DNA of 42,399 bases from an uncultured Planctomycetaceae bacterium. GTDB taxonomy: Bacteria; Planctomycetota; Planctomycetia; Pirellulales; Pirellulaceae. The stretch is taken from positions 1 through 42,399 of the forward strand of contig CAIYOB010000722.1 of assembly GCA_903927685.1 (NCBI GenBank). Reading direction: 5' to 3'. The first letter of the stretch is position 1, and each line of letters opens with the position of its first letter. Positions 17,926 through 26,936 of this stretch are shown in pieces. A model generated the notes under the pieces. It saw nothing but the letters and a program-made list of their open reading frames with translations, made no database searches and was not told where the DNA came from. The position numbers and the translations under genes were made by a program.

Positions 17926-18663
17926 ATGCCGGCTGACGTCCTGCAAGGCTTGGTGCGTTTTCCGACCACTCGCTGGTCGCTGGTGGACCGTGCCGGGCGT
18001 GAAGGGCCCGAATCGCAACGCGAGGTGCTCGGCCAATTGCTGGCCCGCTATCTGCCGGCGTTGCGGAGCCACCTGATTCACAGCAAGCGGCTGCAGCCGG
18101 CCGACGCGGACGACGTCTTGCAGGATTTTGTGGCCGGCAAAGTACTGGAACGGGATCTGATCGCCAAGGCGGATCAGCACTTGGGCAAGTTCCGCACGTT
18201 CCTGTTGACCGCCCTGGACCGCTTCCTGCTGAACCGGATCCGCAGTGCCCAGGCGCAGAAACGGGCCGTCGGGGCCGCGGCCAATCTGGGCGACGACGAC
18301 GACTTGGTCGCTGCGGGCGGGCGGGCCGACGCGTACGACGTGGCCTGGGCGCGGCAGGTGTTGGACCAGGCGGTGGGCCGCATGCGGACGGAATGCCAGG
18401 CGGCCGGCCGTGAGGACGTTTGGGGTCTGTTTGAGTGCCGAATCCTGGCGTCGCTCGCTCCCGACGCCGCGCCGGTCGAGTACGGCGAGCTGGTTCGCCG
18501 CTTCGGGTTTCAATCCCCCAGCCAGGCCTCGAACACGTTGGTGACGGCCAAGCGGATGTACGCCCGCATCTTGCGCGGCGTCATCGGCGAGTACGCGCGG
18601 GATGCGGCCGAGGTCGAGGCCGAGATCGACGAGCTGCATCGCGTGCTGGCGCGGGCCGGGTAA
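17926..18663 (+). CDS. ECF-type RNA polymerase sigma factor, kinase-linked
   Basis: A 245-residue sigma-70-family protein with a divergent sequence typical of planctomycetes. FPTTRWSLVDRAG opens the region; HLIHSKRLQPADADDVLQDFVAGKVL is region 2, with the DADDVLQDF helix; KFRTFLLTALDRFLLNRIR follows. Region 4 is weak (YGELVRRFGFQSPSQASNTLVTAKRMYARILR). It would redirect RNA polymerase to a stress or signalling regulon. Two genes follow on the same strand, an unknown small protein (17 bases later) and a Ser/Thr kinase (15 bases after that). This matches the known planctomycete theme of ECF factors encoded beside protein kinases, in which the kinase may control the sigma factor. Confidence 0.85.
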   Translation: MPADVLQGLVRFPTTRWSLVDRAGREGPESQREVLGQLLARYLPALRSHLIHSKRLQPADADDVLQDFVAGKVLERDLIAKADQHLGKFRTFLLTALDRFLLNRIRSAQAQKRAVGAAANLGDDDDLVAAGGRADAYDVAWARQVLDQAVGRMRTECQAAGREDVWGLFECRILASLAPDAAPVEYGELVRRFGFQSPSQASNTLVTAKRMYARILRGVIGEYARDAAEVEAEIDELHRVLARAG

Positions 18664-18680
18664 CGGACACAGGTGCGATC

Positions 18681-19166
18681 ATGACGCGGTTTGATACCGA
18701 AACGGCGGGGCCTCGCTCGCTGGCCGGCTTGCTGCAGCTCGGCGAGTTGGGCTCGTGGACCGCCGCCGAACTGGGGCCCATCCTGGAGCATCAGTTGGAC
18801 ACGCCCCTGGACATGGACCTGGGGGCGGCCGCGGCGGCGGAAGGCACCGGCCCGGATTGGGCCGGCGAGCCGCCGCCCCGGCGCTGCACGTTCCGCCAGT
18901 TGTTGCTGGCCCCGCATCCGCCGCTGCCGCTGCTGCAGCGCGTGAAGCAGTTTGCCAAGGTCTGCCGCAGCCAACCGGACGGGCCGCTGCCTCACGAGGT
19001 CGCTACGGTGCTGTACCTGGCGGCGATCGCGGCGGCCCGACGGCATGGCGACCGGCGGATCTCGACGCTGGACGATGACGCCTGGCGGAACGCCGTCGAT
19101 TGGGCCCTGGCCCAGTCGTGGCTGAACGCCGAGTTGTGCGCGCTGTTGCTGGAAACCCGTCCGTAA
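18681..19166 (+). CDS. Small protein of unknown function between sigma factor and kinase
   Basis: A 161-residue soluble protein starting MTRFDTETAGPRSLAGLLQLGELGSWTAAEL. It is mostly helical, without signal peptide or membrane segment. PRRCTFRQLLLAPHPPLPLLQRVKQFAKVCRS is a basic stretch in the middle. I do not recognise a family. Its position between the ECF sigma factor and the kinase, with gaps of 17 and 15 bases, suggests it acts in the same signalling unit, perhaps as an adaptor. That is inference. Confidence 0.75.
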   Translation: MTRFDTETAGPRSLAGLLQLGELGSWTAAELGPILEHQLDTPLDMDLGAAAAAEGTGPDWAGEPPPRRCTFRQLLLAPHPPLPLLQRVKQFAKVCRSQPDGPLPHEVATVLYLAAIAAARRHGDRRISTLDDDAWRNAVDWALAQSWLNAELCALLLETRP

Positions 19167-19181
19167 TCCGGATCGACTGCG

Positions 19182-21308
19182 ATGACCGACCACCCCGCCC
19201 CCAACGACCTGCCGCTGCCCGGCCTTTCGGTGTCCCGCGTCGCTGACCTGGGGCAGCTCGGCGAGTATCGGCTCGTTCAGAAGCTGGGCCAAGGCGGCAT
19301 GGGGGTGGTGTACAAGGCGGTGCACACGGAATTGGATCGCGTCGTGGCGGTCAAGGTGCTGCCGGCGGGACGCCTGGACGACGAAGACTCGATCGCCCGT
19401 TTTCAACGCGAGATCCGGGCGATCGGCCGGCTGGATCATCCGCACATCGTGCGCGCTTACGATGCACGGCGGATCGGCGCGACCCACTTCCTGGTGATGG
19501 AGTTTGTCGACGGACCGGACTGGGAGCACTTGGTGGGCCGGCACGGGCCGCTGCGCGTCGCCGACGCCTGCGAGCTGGTCCGGCAAGCCGCCCTGGGACT
19601 GCAACACGCGCACGAACACGGCTTGGTCCATCGCGATATCAAGCCTTCGAACCTGATGCTGACCAGCCACGGCCAGGTCAAGATCCTCGATCTGGGCCTG
19701 GCCCGGATCTTGGGCAGTACGACCTCCCAGGCGCTGACGATCAGCGGCCAGATGATGGGCACGCCGGACTACCTGGCACCCGAACAGGCCAACGACAGCC
19801 ACGCGGTCGACATTCGGGCCGACCTGTACAGCCTGGGCTGCACCTTGTACAAGCTGCTGGCCGGCCGAGCCCCGTTCGAAGACCCGACGCACGCCACTCT
19901 GTCCGCCAAACTACGGGCGCACGAGCGGGAAACGCCGCCGCCGATCGGCGGCTTTCGCCGCGACCTGCCGAGCGGACTGGTCGCGATTCTCTCCCGCCTG
20001 CTGGCCAAAGACCCCGCGCAGCGATGGGCCACGCCGGGTGAACTGGCGGCGGCCTTGGTCCCCTGGGCGGCGGACAGCCAACTGGCGGCGCTCGCCGTTT
20101 CCGGAGAAACGCAAACGGTCAAGGCGTCGCTCGGCCCGACGGTCGTCCAGCCGGAACGGCCGGCGGGACAGCGCTGGCTGTGGCTCGCCGGCCTGCTGGT
20201 CGCCCTGGCGGCGTTGGGTGTGGCAGGGCGGGGCGTGGGACGAGCCCTGCTCGCGCGACGCGAGCGAGCAGAGCCGGCGACCCTTGCCGCTCGGCCATCG
20301 CCTGCGCCGACGACCGGGCCGGCCTGCAGTCCGGCGAGCCGGCTCCCCGGGTGGATCGTCCTGAGTTGGACGCCCGTGCCCGCGGGGAAGCCGAGTCTAT
20401 GGCTCTTCCGGCCCGATGGCAGCCGGCGCATTCGCTTGACCGAGGATCCCGCCTGGTTCGACATCCAGCCCGCGTTTTCCCCGGACGGACGCCGGCTGGC
20501 TTTCGTCCGCACCCGGCCATTGGGCGCCGGCAGTGCCATCTGGATCTGCGCCGCCGATGGGACCCGCGCTCGGCAACTGGTCGCCGCTGAGTCGGCTGAC
20601 GAGCGAATCGTTTCGCCGGTCTGGCTGTCCGATTCGCAATTGGCCTACGTCCGCGACCCGAAGATCGACCGCCAGCCGGACATGGAACTGTGGCAAGCCG
20701 ATGCGGACACGGGAGCCACAGAGCGAGTCTTGGCTCTCCGCGACCTGCTGTCCGGCCGAGGAGCGATGCTCACCGATGCCTCGCCGGACAGCGGCCAACT
20801 GCTGGTTGCGGCGCAGCGCGGCATCTTCTGGGCGACCGCCGACGTCTTCCTGCTGGATCGGCGCCAACGCACGATCCGCCCGCTGTGGCAAGATCCCGCC
20901 GACGACCACAAGGACGCCCGGCCGCGGTGGTCGCCTCACGGCGGCCTGATTGCGTGGCACCACAATTTCACCGCCGGCAGCCAGGCCAAGACCATTTACT
21001 ACGGCGTGGCTCTCGCCCGGCGCGGCGCGGACGACCGCTGGAACGTCGAGTTTCAGCCGGACGAGCAAGCCTTCGTCACGCCGCTGGCGTGGAGTCCCGA
21101 CGGCGAGCGTCTGCTGTGCGCCCGGCGGGATGCCGGCGAGGCCAAGCGGCAACAGCTGGTGCTGATGGATACTCGATTCCGCGTGACCGACCAGCTGTTT
21201 GTCCTGGAGGCCCCCGGCTGGCATCCGGAGGACCGCGATTCCGGGAACATGGCCGATTGGGCCATTGTCCCCGACGACGTGCCGTTGCCGAGCGATGACG
21301 AGCGATGA
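19182..21308 (+). CDS. Ser/Thr protein kinase with C-terminal beta-propeller
   Basis: A 708-residue membrane protein. The kinase domain covers about residues 28-300: P-loop KLGQGGMGVVYKA, Lys in VAVKVLPAG, catalytic loop HRDIKPSN, activation loop opening ILDLGLA (DLG instead of DFG), then GTPDYLAPEQ. One membrane helix follows (WLWLAGLLVALAALGVAGRGVG, near 330-350). The rest is TolB/PD40-like propeller with repeats such as IQPAFSPDGRRLAFVRT and VTPLAWSPDGERLLCAR, probably a sensor outside the membrane. It is the third gene of the sigma factor module and may phosphorylate the sigma factor; that is a proposal from gene order. Confidence 0.92.
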   Translation: MTDHPAPNDLPLPGLSVSRVADLGQLGEYRLVQKLGQGGMGVVYKAVHTELDRVVAVKVLPAGRLDDEDSIARFQREIRAIGRLDHPHIVRAYDARRIGATHFLVMEFVDGPDWEHLVGRHGPLRVADACELVRQAALGLQHAHEHGLVHRDIKPSNLMLTSHGQVKILDLGLARILGSTTSQALTISGQMMGTPDYLAPEQANDSHAVDIRADLYSLGCTLYKLLAGRAPFEDPTHATLSAKLRAHERETPPPIGGFRRDLPSGLVAILSRLLAKDPAQRWATPGELAAALVPWAADSQLAALAVSGETQTVKASLGPTVVQPERPAGQRWLWLAGLLVALAALGVAGRGVGRALLARRERAEPATLAARPSPAPTTGPACSPASRLPGWIVLSWTPVPAGKPSLWLFRPDGSRRIRLTEDPAWFDIQPAFSPDGRRLAFVRTRPLGAGSAIWICAADGTRARQLVAAESADERIVSPVWLSDSQLAYVRDPKIDRQPDMELWQADADTGATERVLALRDLLSGRGAMLTDASPDSGQLLVAAQRGIFWATADVFLLDRRQRTIRPLWQDPADDHKDARPRWSPHGGLIAWHHNFTAGSQAKTIYYGVALARRGADDRWNVEFQPDEQAFVTPLAWSPDGERLLCARRDAGEAKRQQLVLMDTRFRVTDQLFVLEAPGWHPEDRDSGNMADWAIVPDDVPLPSDDER

Positions 21309-21394
21309 GCGGCGGCGTCCCTGTCTCGCCCCGCGCCCGGAATTGAACGAGGGCCTGGCGCTGGCCGTGCACTTGCCGCGGGCGGAACATGCTG

Positions 21395-23110
<1,716 letters not shown>

Positions 23111-23121
23111 CGTCTTCTTGC

Positions 23122-23799
23122 CTACCGCACGTATTCGGCATCCAAGCGGTAGTACACGCCGTTCAGTCCACTCACGGGCTTGAGACGCGTATCGACCACG
23201 AGCGTGCCCGCCAGCCGCCGCTTGCGAAGCTCAAACACGGTCCGCAGCGGGTCGCGCAAGGTGACCTCGACCATGTCCGTCAGCTTGGGCTGGCCGCCGA
23301 AACAACAGGTTCCCAGATCCGGGATCAGCACGAACCGCTTGATGTTGTACTGCTGGCCGTCGGGATACAGGTAGCCCTTGATAAACACCTTCTGGCCGTT
23401 CAGTTCCAACGCCTTGGGAGAAACCGGCAGTTGCGGAGCCTCGGGGACCGGCTGCAGATCGTCGAACGAGATCCGCTGGAAGCCGTCAGGCACCTCCGTC
23501 GCATACGCGACCGCATGGACCACGCTGCCGCCGACCAGCAGGAGGCCGCTCAGCGCCAGCCCGATCAACGCCGCGGTCCGCCCCGACAGTTCCGCCGGGT
23601 ACCGCCGCAGTTGGCCCAGGGCGACGAAGCCCAGCAGGATGCTGCACGCGGGCAGAACCAGCAGGATGGGCGCCATCAGGGCCGTAAACGACAGCAGGCC
23701 CAGCACCAGGCAGAATACGGCCGATTTGCTCAACGCCCGATACGGCTGAATGTCTTCGTCGTATTCGGAAGGCTGTTCGATAGTCTCAGCACTGCTCAT
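23122..23799 (-). CDS. DUF3299 domain membrane protein
   Basis: A 225-residue protein. Two to three helices near the N terminus (VFCLVLGLLSFTALMAPILLVLPACSILLGF and AALIGLALSGLLLVGGSVVHAV) resemble the DUF4190 type. The C-terminal half, LNGQKVFIKGYLYP and FVLIPDLGTCCFGGQPKLTDMVEV, matches DUF3299, whose CC-x-G-G/Q pattern is kept. The function is unknown; the adjacent Cys pair hints at metal binding or redox. The ATG at 23799 is chosen because the upstream gene's stop is at 23834-23836 and earlier residues do not fit. The GT39 gene starts 11 bases after its stop. Confidence 0.82.
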   Translation of the reverse strand: MSSAETIEQPSEYDEDIQPYRALSKSAVFCLVLGLLSFTALMAPILLVLPACSILLGFVALGQLRRYPAELSGRTAALIGLALSGLLLVGGSVVHAVAYATEVPDGFQRISFDDLQPVPEAPQLPVSPKALELNGQKVFIKGYLYPDGQQYNIKRFVLIPDLGTCCFGGQPKLTDMVEVTLRDPLRTVFELRKRRLAGTLVVDTRLKPVSGLNGVYYRLDAEYVR

Positions 23800-23833
23800 G
23801 TCGCGTGGTCTCAGTTCCGCGGTTAACAACCAA

Positions 23834-25282
23834 TCAGGTTCTGCGCCCGACGCCAGCCAGGATCGCCCACTGGGCGACAAAAAACACACTGCCGACGAGC
23901 CAGAATACGAGTAGACAGGTCCAAGGGTTCAGATCGTTCGCCACCGTGCGGTGCAGAACGGGAAGCTTGGCCGCTGAAACCGCGGCCTTCTCCAGCGACG
24001 GGGGCCCCGCCGGGTCCGCCTGGGCCCCGCTGGCGACTTGATCGGGAGGCGATTTCGCTTCGGCTGTCGGCGATTCGGTGGCAGCGGTCGCAGGCGTGGC
24101 GGGCGAACCGCTTGCCGAGCTGCCTCCAAACGGGAAAAAGGTCTCGGCCCGCTTGAATGCCTCGGGATCGAGCTTGGCCAGCTCGTCCAAGTGTCGCTTG
24201 GCCTCAGGCTGCGGGCAGGCCCGCAGGAAATTGATGATGGGCACCCGCACCCAACTGGATTTCTTGTCGGCCTCTGTGAACAGCTTGGCCAAGCGTTCGA
24301 CCTGCGACCAGTCCTCCCACCGGGCCAAATCCGGGATGACCAGATCCGCCAATTCCGGCCGGTCCAGCAGGCAGTGCAGACCCGCCAGAATCCGTTCGCG
24401 CGGAATGGCCTGGGTCTCCGTTCCCAGGAACCGCAAGGCCATGATCGCGGCATAGGTGTCGGCGTACTCGGCCTTGGTATTCTTGAGGAACAAGTCTTCC
24501 ACCAGTCCCATCCCGTCGTTCCCGGCCAGCATCAGGTAGCAGCCCAGCATGGCGTCCAGGCCGGCACGGACTTTTCGATCCTCGTTGCGGAGCAGTTGTT
24601 CCAGCATCGGCAAGTCATCCTTGCCGCCGCAGGCACTCAGCATCACCATATACAACCGCTTCCGATTCAGCGGCGTCTCGGGATTGTGGAGCCAACTCAC
24701 CAACTGGTCGTGGTTCATCTTGTCGCGCAGGTCTTTGAGTTCGCTATACGGAGCCTTGGCGAATTCGTCGTACGCGTCACGCGACAGCAGCGGTTCGGAA
24801 TCTTCGAGGTAGTTTTGAAAGAAGGCCAGCCGCTGGGGGCCTTTTTCCGGCAGGCCGCCGAGCTGCCGCAGATACACCATCGCCCGTTCGGAGACCTTCA
24901 GCGGCGTGGTCCAGTCGTAATTCGGACCCCCGGCGCCCATGATCAGGAACAGGTCGCCGACCTGTTCCTGGCCAAAGATGATGGTCCGGACCTCTTTCGT
25001 CTCGTTTGCGCCGAGCGTCCCCTTAAGAACCTCGCTCACCTCGAACACGGCCTTGGGGACATCTTCGCTCAGTGCATGCGCCGTCTCGGGTTCCGGCAGC
25101 TTGCTCAAGCGGGCGAGCACCACGGCATCCATCGACGCCATCTCTTCGCTGATCGTCTGCGACGTCACGGTACAGAACGGACAGGCCCCGGCGGGCCCGG
25201 CAGCCAGCATCGCCATGAGCCATGCGGAGGCGACGTAACGGTTATTCCACACGGCCTGGCCTCGAAGGATTAAGCCTTCCAT
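23834..25282 (-). CDS. Secreted, C-terminally anchored 'CPFC' protein with helical repeats
   Basis: A 482-residue protein. A signal peptide (residues about 10-28) ends AGPAGACPFCTVTSQTISEEM; the CPFC motif right after cleavage recurs in planctomycete proteins and could bind a metal or heme. A beta region then contains FEVSEVLKGTLGANETKEV and IFGQEQVGDLFLIMG. From about residue 170, helical HEAT-like repeats run (DDLPMLEQLLRNEDRKVRAGLDAMLGCY). A Pro/Ala linker and a membrane helix (WTCLLVFWLVGSVFFVAQWAIL) end the chain. It starts 35 bases after the flavoprotein gene, with AGGGGAG upstream of the ATG. It may be an electron-transfer or scaffold partner; unproven. Confidence 0.8.
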   Translation of the reverse strand: MEGLILRGQAVWNNRYVASAWLMAMLAAGPAGACPFCTVTSQTISEEMASMDAVVLARLSKLPEPETAHALSEDVPKAVFEVSEVLKGTLGANETKEVRTIIFGQEQVGDLFLIMGAGGPNYDWTTPLKVSERAMVYLRQLGGLPEKGPQRLAFFQNYLEDSEPLLSRDAYDEFAKAPYSELKDLRDKMNHDQLVSWLHNPETPLNRKRLYMVMLSACGGKDDLPMLEQLLRNEDRKVRAGLDAMLGCYLMLAGNDGMGLVEDLFLKNTKAEYADTYAAIMALRFLGTETQAIPRERILAGLHCLLDRPELADLVIPDLARWEDWSQVERLAKLFTEADKKSSWVRVPIINFLRACPQPEAKRHLDELAKLDPEAFKRAETFFPFGGSSASGSPATPATAATESPTAEAKSPPDQVASGAQADPAGPPSLEKAAVSAAKLPVLHRTVANDLNPWTCLLVFWLVGSVFFVAQWAILAGVGRRT

Positions 25283-25317
25283 AGATTCTGTCAATCTCCC
25301 CTCTGCGCCTGTGCGCG

Positions 25318-26922
25318 TCATCCCCGGATCGCCGGGGTCTGCAGGGTCACCAACTCGCGCGCGGGCGAGAGATACAAGGCCCCGGTGGGACAGGCGGCGA
25401 TGCACTTGGCTGCCAGCGGCCCGAGCGCCTGGTCCATGGTCCCGTGGAACGGCACGCCGACCCGCACGTCAAAGCCGCGGCCGACGAAGGTCAAGCCCAA
25501 CCCTTCCTGCGACTCGGCTGCGATCCGGATGCACAGCTCACAGTTGATGCATTTGCCGGGTTCGTACTGGACCGAGCCGCCCCGATTCACCACCACAAAC
25601 GCTCGCCGGCCCTCTTGATACCGGCCTGGATCGGCGCCGTACTGGGCGGCGTAACGCTCCAGCCGGCAACTGCCATGCGCCTGACAGCCGCAGGCCAGGC
25701 AGCGGTGCGACTGGTCCGCCGCCTCGTGCGCTGAAACGGCGTCCACGGCATAGCTCGCGCCGTCCCGCCGCGGCAGGTCGGCCGTGCCCGCCAACAGCTC
25801 CGGCAACTCGCCGGGCTGGACTTTGCCCATCCGCGACGAGAACGGACGCTGGACGGGCGTGATCAGCCGGCCGGCCAGGAATTGGGAGATCGCCGCTGCC
25901 GCTTCCTTGCCGTCCGCCACGCTGCGGACCACCAGCGCCTTGCCGCGAACCGCATTGCCCGCCGCAAACACGCCTTTCCGGTTTGTCTCGTACGTGCCCG
26001 CCCGCGTCTCGATGCCGCGCGATCCGACGGCCAGCCCCCACGCCCCCACCGCCGGCTTGTCCACCGCCCCGCACGCGACCAACACGGCGTCGAACTCCGC
26101 GGTCAAGGCAGCGAAGGGTAATTGGACTCCGACCCGCGTACCAGCCCGCAGTTCGACGCCCAGCCGAAAGATCACGCCGACTTCCGCGTCCAGCGTCTTG
26201 CGCGGCAGCTCCTCTTCAGAGAACTCGAGCCGCAGCCGGCCGCCGGCCGCCTCCCGCGCCTCGAAGACCGTGACCGCATGGCCCTCGCGGCGCAGGTGAA
26301 ACGCCGCCGCCAGTCCGGTCGGTCCGGCCCCGACGACCGCCACGCGCCGGCCGGACGCCGGGCGGCAGGGCGGCAAGTACGGATCGCGCGACGCCAGATC
26401 CCGATCGGCCACGAAACGCTTCAAGTCGCACACTTCCACCGGCCCGTCGGCGGCCTGGCGGCGGCAGCCCTTTTCGCACGGCTTGGGGCAGACCCGGCCC
26501 AGGATGGCCGGCAAGGCGATGTCTTCCTTGATCGTGGCGATCGCGCTCTGCAAGTCCTCGGCGCCGATCTGCCGCAGCATGTGCGGCACGTCCATGTGGG
26601 CCGGACACGCGAACACGCAGGGCGCGACGCAATCGCCCACGTGGTCGCTCAGCAGCAACTCGAGCGCGGTGCGGCGCAACCGATGGACTTCCGGTGTCTC
26701 GCTGGCCACGCGCATGCCGTCCGCCACGGGCGTCCCGCAGGCCGGCACCACGCGGCCGTTGTCCAGCAGCTTGACCACGCACACTTGGCACGAAGTGGAC
26801 GGCTTGTAGCCTTCGAGGAAGCACAGCGTGGGGATCTCGATCCCCAGTTGCCGCGCCGCGTCCAGCACGGTAGCGCCCACCGGCACGTCAATCGGGCGAT
26901 CGTCAATCGTAATCGTCGGCAT
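25318..26922 (-). CDS. HoxU-GltD-like FAD and iron-sulfur oxidoreductase subunit
   Basis: A 534-residue fusion. Residues 1-75 are a 2Fe-2S ferredoxin with Cys34, 45, 48 and 62. Residues about 95-160 have the GltD-type Cys set (Cys98, 102 and 106; Cys145, 149 and 153) for 4Fe-4S clusters. GAGPTG at 198-203 opens an FAD/NAD(P)H-binding domain. Near the C terminus, GKCINCELCIRI and AKCIAACPTGAL frame a ferredoxin-like region. Its first motif has Ala where a fourth Cys is expected, so it may hold one cluster rather than two. Proteins of this build pass electrons between NAD(P)H and ferredoxin-like carriers. It begins 14 bases after the NuoEF-like gene and probably forms a complex with that product. 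Confidence 0.88.
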   Translation of the reverse strand: MPTITIDDRPIDVPVGATVLDAARQLGIEIPTLCFLEGYKPSTSCQVCVVKLLDNGRVVPACGTPVADGMRVASETPEVHRLRRTALELLLSDHVGDCVAPCVFACPAHMDVPHMLRQIGAEDLQSAIATIKEDIALPAILGRVCPKPCEKGCRRQAADGPVEVCDLKRFVADRDLASRDPYLPPCRPASGRRVAVVGAGPTGLAAAFHLRREGHAVTVFEAREAAGGRLRLEFSEEELPRKTLDAEVGVIFRLGVELRAGTRVGVQLPFAALTAEFDAVLVACGAVDKPAVGAWGLAVGSRGIETRAGTYETNRKGVFAAGNAVRGKALVVRSVADGKEAAAAISQFLAGRLITPVQRPFSSRMGKVQPGELPELLAGTADLPRRDGASYAVDAVSAHEAADQSHRCLACGCQAHGSCRLERYAAQYGADPGRYQEGRRAFVVVNRGGSVQYEPGKCINCELCIRIAAESQEGLGLTFVGRGFDVRVGVPFHGTMDQALGPLAAKCIAACPTGALYLSPARELVTLQTPAIRG

Positions 26923-26936
26923 CTTGGCTCTCTCGC

